A stretch of 64,000 bases of DNA from JBBITI01 sp963735055 (GTDB lineage Bacteria; Chloroflexota; Dehalococcoidia; Dehalococcoidales; UBA2162). The position numbers and the translations under genes were made by a program. The stretch spans positions 62,001 through 126,000 of the forward strand of contig CAVTJN010000006.1 of the NCBI GenBank assembly GCA_963735055.1, given 5' to 3'. The notes beneath the pieces were generated by a model. The model was not told the DNA's origin, made no database searches, and was given only the letters and a program-made list of their open reading frames with translations. Position 1 is the stretch's first letter. The number at the start of each line of letters is the position of its first letter. Shown here in pieces: positions 52,441 to 61,680 of this stretch.

Positions 52441-52514
52441 GCCTGGCGGCCCCCGCGGGGCCGCCAGGCGACTTGGGCCGGAGGGCGCCCGGTTGGCGCC
52501 CTCCGGCCCAAGTC
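52441..52514 (+). terminator. Two adjacent perfect GC-rich hairpins
   Basis: The first has a 13-bp stem (52441-52453 with 52457-52469) and a 3-nt loop. The second has a 20-bp stem (52470-52489 with 52495-52514) and a 5-nt loop. They directly follow the repeat-protein stop and each other, with no gap. A strict T-tract is missing (GTTCATCTTCTATT follows). They probably act as a transcription stop and 3' stabiliser. Confidence 0.7.
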
Positions 52515-52723
52515 GTTCATCTTCTATTAATGCAAAGTTCATCGGTCATTCATGGCCGACTGGTATCCTGAGATGAAGGGAGGGTGTTCCGAACCCATCT
52601 GCACACGCCACGGGGACTTGGCGGAACTATGGTACGCAGGAAACCGGCCTGAATCCCCCATATCCGGAAGTAGACTTACCTGATATATTTCCTCCTAAAT
52701 TAAACCAGAAGGACGTTTGACTC

Positions 52724-55700
52724 ATGTCACTGGCCGACTTGTACCCCAAGAATAGACTGATTGCCTTCATCGCCAAACACAAGCGAAGGTTTCTGCTCGG
52801 CGCGGCCGCGTCCGGCTTCTTCGGGATCATGGTCCCGGCCGTATTACTGGGCGGGAACCACGTGGTCGAGCTGCTTGACTCCACCGCCTTCTGCACCACC
52901 ACGTGTCACGACGTGCACTACGTCGAAGCGGTTACCTTCAAGGAATCACCTCATTCCGAGGTCCCCTGCGCCAGTTGCCATGTCGGAACCGGGACCGCGA
53001 ATCTGGTGAAGTCCAAACTGAACGGCATCCGGGACATCATCCCGGCCATCACCGGCAATTACGAGTTCCCTTTCGTCGTGCCGCTCAAGGACCGCCGTCC
53101 GTCCAGTCAGACCTGCGAAAAGTGCCATTGGTCCGAGAAATTTCTGGGAGATGTCCCCCAGATCAAGACCAGCTACGGCACGGATGAATCAAACACCAAG
53201 ACGGTGGTGACGCACGTGCTCAAAGTGGGCGGGGGAAAGGCGGAGGTAGCCACCGGCATCCACTGGCACAGTTCGGCGAAGGTCTGGTTCCTTCCGGCGG
53301 ACGACAAGATGCAGAAGATCGCCTGGGTGTCCAGCGAGAATTTGTCCGGGCAGGTGAACGAATATGTCGACCCGAACCTGATGAAAGGCATGACGCCTGA
53401 TCAGATCGCGGCCGGCAAACGTCTCATGGACTGCATGGACTGCCACAACCGGGCCACCCATCTCCTGCTTTCTCCGGACCAGCTCATTGACGCTTCCATG
53501 TCTGACGGCAGCATCGATGCCAGCCTGCCCTACATTAAGCGGGAGGCACTCAAGGCGCTTTTCCCTCTGAATTCGAGCCTCCAGCAGGCTGACGACAAGA
53601 TCGCCATGCTGGAATCCTTTTACCGAGTGTCTTATCCGGCGACGCTGCGGGAAAAGGGAGCGTCGGTCAAGGCCGCCATCGTCCGGCTGAAAGAAATCGC
53701 CCGGCTGACGACTTTCGACAAAGGCCTGGACTGGAACACTTACCCGGACAATGCGAAACATGACAAACCCGACGCCAACATGGAGATAGACTGGGCCAAG
53801 CTCGCTGCCAGCGACACCTCGCCGGGGTGCTTCCGCTGTCATGGCAATCTGGTCAAGGCGGGGGCCAATGGCCCCAACGGCCTGCCGCCGGTTGTGGAGC
53901 GCACCGGCTCGATCAGTGCTAACACAACCGAATCCGGAAGACTCAGTTCCAACTCCACCGCAGCCGGTGGATCGAGGTCTGACCCCGTCGTGGCCGGAGG
54001 ACCAGGTTCCGGTACGACCTACCCCGGCGGCTTAAGCGCCAACGCCACCGCCGCCCGCGGGGTGAGTTCCAATGTGACCGCACACGGTGACGGCGGCCCG
54101 GGGCCGGGCTTTCTCAGTGCCGACTGCGGTACTTGCCACTATACGCTGAAATCAAACCTGACATCGCCGATCGCCCCGGCCACATCTCATCCGGTCGACG
54201 GCCTTGACGATTGTCTCGTCTGTCATGGCGACAAAGGGACGGCCCCACTGAAATCAAGCCACCCCTGGAGTACTAATGAAGCTTGCGGGAGCTGTCACCA
54301 GTCCGCCCCCAAACTGAAGACGTTATCGGCGGGCGAACCGCCGGCGGACGCGAAGAACACTCCACATCCGATAAAGAAGCTCGAGGACTGTCTCGTGTGC
54401 CACGGTCCGACCGGGGGCAGTGCCGTTTCCAAGGACCACCCCTGGAGCACCGACGCGACCTGCGCCTCCTGTCATAACCCTTCGGCCACGCCCAAGCCGA
54501 TTCCTGCTGCCGCGGCGCCTTCCGCAAAGCAGATACCACACCCGGTCGATTTTCTGAAAGACTGCCTTGCCTGCCATGGTCCGAAGGCGGCCAGGCCATT
54601 TGCAGCGGACCATCCGTGGAGCACGGACGAGACCTGTACTTCCTGCCACGCAGTAGCTCCCGTTGTGGCGACCATTGGCGGCGGTTCCCTTGTCAAGGGA
54701 CCACCAAGGACCCATGTGGCCGGCGAGTTCCCCTGCACCACGTGTCACAAAGTGCACGGCGGAATTCCCGACGATTTCTGCGGTATGTGCCACTCGCAAT
54801 TACTCCCGGCTTCGGTGGGGGCGGCGCCCCCGCCGTCAGGGTCGGCGCCCCAACCACCATCAGGGTCAGCACCACCTCCGTCGGGATCAGCACCACCGCC
54901 GTCAGGGTCAACCCCGGCGCCGGTGGCGGATCCGAGCCAGCTATTCTCAGCGAACTGCGCCATCTGTCACGGGGTGAACCGTCAGGGTGGTGCGGGGCCG
55001 GCGGTGACTGCCACTGCGTTGTCCGCCCGGACCGAGTCCTGGATTGCATCCTTCCTTACGTCTCACAATACCGGCGCCAGCCTGACGGCCGGCCAACGGA
55101 CGGCCATGGCCACCTGGCTCAAAGCAGGCACCCCCACCGTGACCGCCCCGGCTGCGCCATCGGCCCTTGCCGCGGCTGCGATCGGTGCCACCCGGATTGA
55201 TCTGACCTGGGTCGACAATGCCGGCAACGAGACCGGCTTCCGCATCGAGCGGGCCACTAATACGGCCTTCACGCTGAACCTGGTCACGGCGACCGCAGCC
55301 ACTAACGCTGTGGGCTACTCTGATACCACCGTGGCCGGCAGCACCACTTACTACTACCGTGTTTTCGCCACCAATTCTGCCGGGGCATCCCCCGCGTCAA
55401 ACGTGATTACCCCGGCGACGCCGGCAGCGCCCGGTACGGTGCCGGCCGCGCCATCTGTGCTTGCCGCCGCTGCGGTCAGTGCCACGCGGATCGATCTGAC
55501 CTGGACAGACAATGCTAACAACGAGACCGGCTTCCGGGTCGAGCGGGCCACCAACACGGGCTTTTCGGCCGGGCTTGCCTCGTATACCTTGGGGGCGGGC
55601 ATCGTATCCTACAGCGACATAACCGTTTCCGGCAGCACGACCTACTACTACCGGGTCTTCGCAACTAACGCCACCGGCAGTTCGGCCGCCTCCAACACCG

Positions 55701-57538
55701 CCTCGGCCACCACCCCAGCCCCGGTCATAGATGCCGCCGCCCTGTACTCCTCCAGTTGCGCGGCCTGTCACGGAGTGAACCGTCAGGGTGGCGGGGGGCC
55801 GGCCATAACGGCCGCCGCTCTGTCCGGACGCACCGAATCGTGGATCGTGACCTTCCTTACGTCTCACAATACCGGCGCCAGCCTGACGGCCGGCCAACGG
55901 ACGGCCATGGCCACCTGGCTCAAAGCAGGCACCCCCACCGTGACCGTGCCGGCTGCGCCATCCGCGCTTGCCGCCACTGCGGCCAGCGCCACCCGGATTA
56001 ATCTCACATGGGTCGACAACGCCAACAATGAGACCGGCTTCCGCGTCCAGCGGGCCACCAACACGGGCTTCTCATCCGGCCTGACTTCCTTCACCACCGC
56101 GGCCGGCGCCACATCTTACGGCGACACCACCGTGGCTGCCACCACCACCTATTACTACCGGGTCTTCGCCACCAACGCGGCCGGCGATTCGACTGCCTCC
56201 GGCACGGCCTCGGCGGCCACGCCGGCAGCGCCCGCCACGGTACCCGCCGCGCCATCTGTGCTTGCCGCCGCTGCGGTCAGTGCCACGCGGATCGATCTGA
56301 CCTGGACAGACAATGCTAACAACGAGACCGGCTTCCGGGTCGAGCGGGCCACCAACACGGGCTTTTCGGCCGGGCTTGCCTCGTATACCTTGGGGGCGGG
56401 CATCGTATCCTACAGCGACATAACCGTTTCCGGCAGCACGACCTACTACTACCGGGTCTTCGCAACTAACGCCACCGGCAGTTCGGCCGCCTCCAACACC
56501 GCCTCGGCCACCACCCCAGCCCCGGTCATAGATGCCGCCGCCCTGTACTCCTCCAGTTGCGCGGCCTGTCACGGAGTGAACCGTCAGGGTGGCGGGGGGC
56601 CGGCCATAACGGCCGCCGCTCTGTCCGGACGCACCGAATCGTGGATCGTGACCTTCCTTACGTCTCACAATACCGGCGCCAGCCTGACGGCCGGCCAACG
56701 GACGGCCATGGCCACCTGGCTCAAAGCAGGCACCCCCACCGTGACCGTGCCGGCTGCGCCATCCGCGCTTGCCGCCACTGCGGCCAGCGCCACCCGGATT
56801 AATCTCACATGGGTCGACAACGCCAACAATGAGACCGGCTTCCGCGTCCAGCGGGCCACCAACACGGGCTTCTCATCCGGCCTGACTTCCTTCACCACCG
56901 CGGCCGGCGCCACATCTTACGGCGACACCACCGTGGCTGCCACCACCACCTATTACTACCGGGTCTTCGCCACCAACGCGGCCGGCGATTCGACTGCCTC
57001 CGGCACGGCCTCGGCGGCCACGCCGGCAGCGCCCGCCACGGTACCCGCCACGCCATCGGCGCTTACCGCCGCTGCGGTCAGCGCCACGCGGATCGACTTG
57101 ACCTGGACGGACGCGTCGAACAACGAAGCCAGCTTCGTGGTGCAGCGCGCCGCCAACTCCGGTTTCAGTTCGGCGGTTACCTCGTTCACCACGGCGGCCA
57201 ACGCGGTGGCCTATAGCGATACCACCGTCGCCGCCGGTACCACTTACTACTACCGTGTTTCCGCCGGCAACACTGCAGGCACTTCCGCGGCGTCAAACAC
57301 CGCCTCGGTCAGCACTCCCGCCGCGTCCATTAACGCGAGCCAGCTGTACTCCACCAACTGCGCGTCGTGTCACGGGGCCAACCGCCAGGGTGGGGGCGGC
57401 CCGAGGATTACCGCCTCCGCCCTGTCGGGGCGGACCGAATCCTGGATCGTGAGCTTCCTTTCCGGTCACAACACCGGCAGGAACCTAACGTCGGCGGAAC
57501 GCACCGCCCTTGCCCAGTGGCTCAAAGTCACACCCTAG
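52724..57538 (+). CDS. Giant membrane-anchored multihaem cytochrome c with fibronectin-like domains
   Basis: A 1604-residue protein. A membrane helix (about 22-45) leads into a NapC/NirT-like start with haem motifs CTTTCH (CX3CH, near 57), CASCH (83), CEKCH (130), CMDCH (236) and CFRCH (368). A Gly/Ser/Thr-rich linker follows. A Pro-spaced block (about 468-690) has nine CXXCH motifs in repeats of the type CLVCHG...DHPWST...CASCH. A PPPSGSAP-rich linker precedes four small cytochrome domains (CAICH 745, CAACH 1011, CAACH 1278, CASCH 1545) separated by six fibronectin type III-like domains (LTWTDNANNETGFRVER, TTYYYRVFATN). That makes 18 potential haem sites. It should sit outside the membrane, anchored at its N-terminus, and carry electrons over long distance. 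The terminal acceptor is unknown. Confidence 0.9.
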   Translation: MSLADLYPKNRLIAFIAKHKRRFLLGAAASGFFGIMVPAVLLGGNHVVELLDSTAFCTTTCHDVHYVEAVTFKESPHSEVPCASCHVGTGTANLVKSKLNGIRDIIPAITGNYEFPFVVPLKDRRPSSQTCEKCHWSEKFLGDVPQIKTSYGTDESNTKTVVTHVLKVGGGKAEVATGIHWHSSAKVWFLPADDKMQKIAWVSSENLSGQVNEYVDPNLMKGMTPDQIAAGKRLMDCMDCHNRATHLLLSPDQLIDASMSDGSIDASLPYIKREALKALFPLNSSLQQADDKIAMLESFYRVSYPATLREKGASVKAAIVRLKEIARLTTFDKGLDWNTYPDNAKHDKPDANMEIDWAKLAASDTSPGCFRCHGNLVKAGANGPNGLPPVVERTGSISANTTESGRLSSNSTAAGGSRSDPVVAGGPGSGTTYPGGLSANATAARGVSSNVTAHGDGGPGPGFLSADCGTCHYTLKSNLTSPIAPATSHPVDGLDDCLVCHGDKGTAPLKSSHPWSTNEACGSCHQSAPKLKTLSAGEPPADAKNTPHPIKKLEDCLVCHGPTGGSAVSKDHPWSTDATCASCHNPSATPKPIPAAAAPSAKQIPHPVDFLKDCLACHGPKAARPFAADHPWSTDETCTSCHAVAPVVATIGGGSLVKGPPRTHVAGEFPCTTCHKVHGGIPDDFCGMCHSQLLPASVGAAPPPSGSAPQPPSGSAPPPSGSAPPPSGSTPAPVADPSQLFSANCAICHGVNRQGGAGPAVTATALSARTESWIASFLTSHNTGASLTAGQRTAMATWLKAGTPTVTAPAAPSALAAAAIGATRIDLTWVDNAGNETGFRIERATNTAFTLNLVTATAATNAVGYSDTTVAGSTTYYYRVFATNSAGASPASNVITPATPAAPGTVPAAPSVLAAAAVSATRIDLTWTDNANNETGFRVERATNTGFSAGLASYTLGAGIVSYSDITVSGSTTYYYRVFATNATGSSAASNTASATTPAPVIDAAALYSSSCAACHGVNRQGGGGPAITAAALSGRTESWIVTFLTSHNTGASLTAGQRTAMATWLKAGTPTVTVPAAPSALAATAASATRINLTWVDNANNETGFRVQRATNTGFSSGLTSFTTAAGATSYGDTTVAATTTYYYRVFATNAAGDSTASGTASAATPAAPATVPAAPSVLAAAAVSATRIDLTWTDNANNETGFRVERATNTGFSAGLASYTLGAGIVSYSDITVSGSTTYYYRVFATNATGSSAASNTASATTPAPVIDAAALYSSSCAACHGVNRQGGGGPAITAAALSGRTESWIVTFLTSHNTGASLTAGQRTAMATWLKAGTPTVTVPAAPSALAATAASATRINLTWVDNANNETGFRVQRATNTGFSSGLTSFTTAAGATSYGDTTVAATTTYYYRVFATNAAGDSTASGTASAATPAAPATVPATPSALTAAAVSATRIDLTWTDASNNEASFVVQRAANSGFSSAVTSFTTAANAVAYSDTTVAAGTTYYYRVSAGNTAGTSAASNTASVSTPAASINASQLYSTNCASCHGANRQGGGGPRITASALSGRTESWIVSFLSGHNTGRNLTSAERTALAQWLKVTP
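55446..57047 (+). repeat. Direct duplication of 801 bp within the cytochrome gene
   Basis: Copy 1 (about 55446-56246) and copy 2 (about 56247-57047) appear identical at every position I compared. The unit is 267 codons: one fibronectin-like domain, one CAACH cytochrome domain and another fibronectin-like domain. It keeps the frame. Confidence 0.9.
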
Positions 57539-57852
57539 CGCCGTGCATCACCAGTACATTCGTCCACTCGTTTCCGCCCGCCCGAGGGACTTCGAGAAGC
57601 TCAGGGCGGGCGGAAACGGCGGACAAGGCGCCAATGAGCTATACTGGTAACGGACGCGAAAAGGCATGGGAAACGTCAAGATAAGGTAACTTGGGTGATC
57701 TTGCCGTATCCGTTTGCACCACGTACTATTTAGCTGTTACAGATGTCACATCCCTCGAAGGCAATGTGAACGTTGGGTGACGCTGCTGCCCGGCATAGTC
57801 ATCCGGACAGCGGAGTTGGTATTTTCGAATCTGACCGTGGGTAGGTGGTACG
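57539..57852. other. Intergenic region between the cytochrome and pilT genes
   Basis: 314 bp. It holds the large hairpin at 57569-57618 (listed separately). The rest shows no clear promoter hexamers or RNA core; AGGTGG before ATG 57853 is the pilT ribosome site. Confidence 0.5.
57569..57618 (+). terminator. Large hairpin after the cytochrome gene, REP-like
   Basis: A perfect 15-bp stem CGTTTCCGCCCGCCC/GGGCGGGCGGAAACG encloses a 20-nt loop containing ACTTCGAGAAGCTC, itself partly self-complementary. There is no T-run. The CTTCGAGAAGCTCAGG core resembles palindromic repeats dispersed in many GC-rich genomes, so it may be a REP-like element as well as a transcript end. Confidence 0.5.
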
Positions 57853-58983
57853 ATGGATATCAAAGCCTTACTCAAGCTGGGAGTCACGGCAGGGGCCTCT
57901 GACGTACATTTGAGAGTCGGCCTCCCGCCGGTGTTCCGCGTAAACGGACGTCTCAAACGGCAGGACGATTTCCCGGCGGTAACCGATGACGATGCCCTGG
58001 GGATGCTTGAGCAGATCAGCGGGCAGGAGCAACGGGAGCGATTCTATCGCGACAAGGAGTTGGATCTCGCCTTCGTCGTCGAAGGGATGGCCCGGTTCCG
58101 TGTCAACGTCATGTGGCAACGGCAGACGATCAGCATCGCGTGCCGCACTCTTTCCTTAGGCGTACCCTCCATTGACGAACTGGAGTTGCCTCAGGTCTGC
58201 AAGGAGCTAATCCTGCAACCCCGGGGCCTGATCCTGGTGACCGGCCCCACCGGCGTTGGCAAGTCCACCACGATGGCGGCCATGGTCCGTCATCTCAACG
58301 AAAACCGCGACTGCAACGTCGTGTGCATCGAAGACCCGATCGAGTACGTTCATCCTAATATCAAGTCCATTATTGCCCAGCGCGAGCTGGGTGACGATAC
58401 CCGTTCGTTCGGTACGGCGTTGAGTCACGCCCTCCGCCATGACCCCAATGTCATCGTCGTAGGTGAAATGCGGGACCTGGACACGATCTCCACCGCCGTC
58501 ACTGCCGCCGAGACCGGCCATCTGGTCATGAGCACTCTGCACACCACCGACGCGCCGCAGACGATCGACCGCCTTATCGACATCTTCCCGCCTCACCAGC
58601 AGAATCAGATCCGTCTCCAGATATCCCAGGAACTGGTGGCGATACTTTCGCAGACCCTGCTGCCCCGCTCCAACGGCAACGGGATGGTCGCCGCTTTTGA
58701 GGTCCTTCTGCCCAACACGGCCATCAGACACCTGATCCGTGAGAGCCGCACCTTCGAGATTCCGAGCTACATGCACCTTCATCAGGAGGGTGGCATGAAC
58801 AGCCTGGACGACTCACTGGCGAATCTGGTATCGAAGGGCATAGTAACTGAGGAAGATGCCATGCGCAAAACGAGCAATCCGAAACGGCTGCAGAGGCTGA
58901 TCGGACCCAAGCGCAATCCAATCGAGGCTTCGCTGGATTGGCCGGCCCCCGCAGGTGGCGCCAGTCCCAAGCCCCTGGTCTGA
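57853..58983 (+). CDS. pilT: PilT-type twitching ATPase
   Basis: A 376-residue secretion ATPase. The N-terminal PAS-like domain (GASDVHLRVGLPPVFRVNGRL) and core are those of PilT/PilU: Walker A GPTGVGKS (131-138), Asp box CIEDPIEYVH, the Walker B region DPNVIVVGEMRDLDTI, and the His box TGHLVMSTLHTT. PilT hexamers depolymerise type IV pili from the cytoplasmic face. No other pil genes are in the window. Its place after two haem proteins suggests a link with surface contact or electron transfer, but this is inference. Confidence 0.93.
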   Translation: MDIKALLKLGVTAGASDVHLRVGLPPVFRVNGRLKRQDDFPAVTDDDALGMLEQISGQEQRERFYRDKELDLAFVVEGMARFRVNVMWQRQTISIACRTLSLGVPSIDELELPQVCKELILQPRGLILVTGPTGVGKSTTMAAMVRHLNENRDCNVVCIEDPIEYVHPNIKSIIAQRELGDDTRSFGTALSHALRHDPNVIVVGEMRDLDTISTAVTAAETGHLVMSTLHTTDAPQTIDRLIDIFPPHQQNQIRLQISQELVAILSQTLLPRSNGNGMVAAFEVLLPNTAIRHLIRESRTFEIPSYMHLHQEGGMNSLDDSLANLVSKGIVTEEDAMRKTSNPKRLQRLIGPKRNPIEASLDWPAPAGGASPKPLV

Positions 58984-58987
58984 AACA

Positions 58988-59025
58988 CAAAAAAGAGGGT
59001 GGGATCGATCCCACCCTCTTTTTCT
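58988..59025. terminator. Bidirectional terminator between pilT and the malic enzyme gene
   Basis: AAAAAGAGGGTGGGATC/GATCCCACCCTCTTTTT is a perfect palindrome with A- and T-runs on its two sides. It can stop both convergent transcripts. Confidence 0.9.
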
Positions 59026-59063
59026 TTACCAGGAGCCCAGCGACGACGTAATGTGAATCCGCG

Positions 59064-60743
59064 TTAGCTGTTCTCGTCGTACCCCGGCTCGTACATCTGC
59101 CGCTTGACATGTTCCAGCAGATTGTCGGGCTTGGGCACCCCGGCCAACCCCCGCTCGAAGGCGACCCCCGCCACCGCCGCCCCGATGACCGCTGAAACGT
59201 CCCGGATCCGGGTCAGTGCCGGAAAGATCCGCCCCTGTTCGAGATCGCCGGCGGCGACTTCTCCGGCCAGCGCCTTCGCCGCGGCGGAAATCATCTCGTC
59301 GGTCACGTACCGGGCGGCCGCGGCCACCACCCCCAAGCCCACGCCCGGGAAAATGTAGGCGTTGTTGCACTGGCCCGGGACAAAGGTCTTGCCCCCTACA
59401 GTCACCGGTCCAAACGGACTACCGCTGGCGAAGATGGCCCGCCCCTGCGTCCATCGGTAGGCCTCTTCGGCGGTGCATTCCGCCTTCGACGTCGGGTTTG
59501 ACAGCGCGAGCACGATCGGCCGGTCATTGATTCCAGCCATCGCCTCGAGAACCTGTTTGGTAAAGGCCTTTGGCTGCGCCGATACCCCGACAATGGCCGT
59601 CGGTCGCAGCGATGTCACGGCCGACAGCAGATCTGATACCGGACCGTGGGGATGGGCATAGGGGAGCTTGTGCGCCGCCAGGCCAGTGCGGCTGCTGACG
59701 ATCAGGCCGCCGGTATCCACATACCAGCACCGCCCCCGGGCTTCCTTTTCGGACAGGCCATCGGCCACCATCGCCGGGACGATCACGTCCCCGATACCGA
59801 TGCCCGCCTCGCCGGCCCCGGAGAACAGTATCTTTTGGTCCTTGAGCTTCCCTCCCGTGATCCGGAGGCCCGAGTAGAACGCGGCCAGTGCCGTTGCCCC
59901 GGTCCCCTGGATATCGTCGTTGAACGAGCATATCCGACCCCTGTACTTCGCCAGCAAACCGAAGGCGTTGGCGGTCCCGAAATCCTCAAATTGAAAAAGC
60001 GCCCGGGGAAAGACCTCCTGCACCGCGGTCACCAACTCGTCGAACAACCCCGAATAGGCGTCGCCCCGCAGGCGCCGCTGGGGCAGGCCGAAGTAGAGGG
60101 GATCAGAAAGCAGCGCGGCGTTTTCGGTACCCACGTCAAAGAGGATGGGCAGACACTGGGCGGGGTGAATGCCGGCGCAGGCGGTGTAGAGCGAGAGTTT
60201 GCCGACCGGAATCCCCATGCCGTTGGCGCCCAGGTCCCCCAGGCCCAGAATTCGCTCTCCGTCGGTGACTACAATGACCCGGATGTCCCGACTCGGCCAG
60301 TTCTTAAGCACAGTGGCGATTCGTCCCCGGTCTGCCGCCGAAACAAAGATGCCCTGGGGTCGCTGGAGAATATGAGAATACCGCTGACAGGCTTGCCCAA
60401 CCGTTGGCGTGTAGATGATCGGCATCATGGCCGCGATGTTGTCCACCACCACCCGGTAGAACAGGGCCCGGTTCTCATCCTGGAGAGAAATCAGGTACAG
60501 ATACTTTTCGAGATCGGTCGTCTTTTCGGCAAAGTTCTCTAGCACGCGCCGTGCCTGTATCTCCATCGATGAGACTCGTGGGGGCAGCAGACCCCGGAGC
60601 CCCAGGGCATCCCGCTCCCGATCGGTGAATGCCGTCCCTTTGTTCCGGAACGGATCTTGCATTAGAGGGACCCCGGTGGTCACCGTCCGGGCGGCCGGCT
60701 GCCGGTCGATCTGATCCCAGTAATTCGGATTCTTCTCTGGCAC
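59064..60743 (-). CDS. NAD(P)-dependent malic enzyme
   Basis: It decarboxylates malate to pyruvate. I use GTG 60743 (7 nt after GGAGG, MPEKNPNYW), giving 559 residues; the frame is open further to 60806. It is the large, eukaryote/MaeA-like type: NKGTAFTDRERDALGLRGLLPP, MPIIYTPTVGQACQRYS with the catalytic Tyr, VVTDGERILGLGDLGANGMGIPVGKL, the metal ligands in FEDFGTANAFGLLAKYR and FNDDIQGTGA, and the nucleotide loop GAGEAGIGIG. The C-terminal half continues through ALSNPTSKAECTAEEAY. Cofactor preference cannot be told reliably. Confidence 0.95.
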   Translation of the reverse strand: MPEKNPNYWDQIDRQPAARTVTTGVPLMQDPFRNKGTAFTDRERDALGLRGLLPPRVSSMEIQARRVLENFAEKTTDLEKYLYLISLQDENRALFYRVVVDNIAAMMPIIYTPTVGQACQRYSHILQRPQGIFVSAADRGRIATVLKNWPSRDIRVIVVTDGERILGLGDLGANGMGIPVGKLSLYTACAGIHPAQCLPILFDVGTENAALLSDPLYFGLPQRRLRGDAYSGLFDELVTAVQEVFPRALFQFEDFGTANAFGLLAKYRGRICSFNDDIQGTGATALAAFYSGLRITGGKLKDQKILFSGAGEAGIGIGDVIVPAMVADGLSEKEARGRCWYVDTGGLIVSSRTGLAAHKLPYAHPHGPVSDLLSAVTSLRPTAIVGVSAQPKAFTKQVLEAMAGINDRPIVLALSNPTSKAECTAEEAYRWTQGRAIFASGSPFGPVTVGGKTFVPGQCNNAYIFPGVGLGVVAAAARYVTDEMISAAAKALAGEVAAGDLEQGRIFPALTRIRDVSAVIGAAVAGVAFERGLAGVPKPDNLLEHVKRQMYEPGYDENS

Positions 60744-60858
60744 AGACAGGCCTCCATCACGCTTTTCCCAGTCACGAAGGCTATCAGGAAGGGTCAGCCA
60801 TGTCAATAGACCGAGACGCGTCCGGGGTTGCGATCTCGTTCCAGACTCCGTAGCAGTC

Positions 60859-61317
60859 CTACGGCGCTCCCACTCTGTGGGGACTGGTGATGTCCGAAAG
60901 GCCGGTGATCTTCAATACCTCATCGAAGGCCGCCTGATACAGTAATGCGTCCAACTCCCGATCGATGAGGACTCCCATTTCCCAGTCGCCGGTCCCTGTA
61001 TCGCCGGAAAGGTTCATGGAAGTGAGCACCATCGTTTGCTCGTTTAGATAGCATTTCGAGTGCAGATTGGGGTTGCGCAGCAACGTGAGCCGGCCGATGT
61101 GTCCCAGATTCGCCACCAGTTCGGAGGTAAGGGCGTTGTCACGATATACGATCGATACCGGAACAGTTCTGGCCACGGTCTGGATCGACTGCAGCAGCGT
61201 TCCCGAGAGGCGCACCGATGGGGAAACAAGAAACAGACGCTCCCGGGCGCCCAGCACAATCGATGAAATGTGCCAGGACACTCCCCGGGCGGTCAGAAAG
61301 GTAGCCACGGCAGCCAT
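60859..61317 (-). CDS. Phospholipase D-like domain protein
   Basis: A 152-residue protein with one HxK motif of the PLD superfamily, NPNLHSKCYLNEQTMVLTSMNLSG. The order His-X-Lys followed by TSMNL matches single-motif PLD proteins such as Nuc-type nucleases, which work as dimers. No signal peptide is seen, and the family's usual Asp after Lys is not clearly present. Substrate (nucleic acid or lipid) unknown. Confidence 0.75.
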   Translation of the reverse strand: MAAVATFLTARGVSWHISSIVLGARERLFLVSPSVRLSGTLLQSIQTVARTVPVSIVYRDNALTSELVANLGHIGRLTLLRNPNLHSKCYLNEQTMVLTSMNLSGDTGTGDWEMGVLIDRELDALLYQAAFDEVLKITGLSDITSPHRVGAP

Positions 61318-61443
61318 TGTACGTCAGTGGCGCCGGCACCATCAATTACTCAGAGCCCACTTGAGGTCGCCGGACAGAGGATCTTTGCCTCGTTGGTGTT
61401 AGAAATCCGGGGAGGTCGGGAGGGGGACCTGCGGAGTATTGGG

Positions 61444-61680
61444 CTACTGGACCAGCGAGTCAAAATGGACGGCCTCGGCACCTGGAATGCCGGCGCTCCT
61501 GATGATTTCTTGCTGCAGGTCGATGATCGCCTGCTGGTCCCTGGCGATCTTCTCGACGTTGTTGAAGCTGCCGACCTCAATCTGCAAGAAGACGAACTGG
61601 AGCAGAATGCACAGCGCCATCATCCAGAACAGCCAGTTGCCGATGGAGGCTCTACTCAACATGTATTTCTTCAGCATCAC
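61444..61680 (-). CDS. Small single-helix membrane protein
   Basis: A 78-residue frame with one hydrophobic segment (IGNWLFWMMALCILLQFVFLQI, about residues 13-34) followed by a helical, Gln/Glu-rich tail (VEKIARDQQAIIDLQQEII) that could form a coiled coil. The GTG/ATG start has a weak ribosome site. No family was recognised. Confidence 0.55.
   Translation of the reverse strand: MMLKKYMLSRASIGNWLFWMMALCILLQFVFLQIEVGSFNNVEKIARDQQAIIDLQQEIIRSAGIPGAEAVHFDSLVQ

Noticed and set aside
54819..54960. PPPSGSAP-coding stretch as a CRISPR-like or minisatellite array.
   Set aside because: It is a short in-frame Pro/Ser linker with imperfect 24-nt units, explained by the protein.
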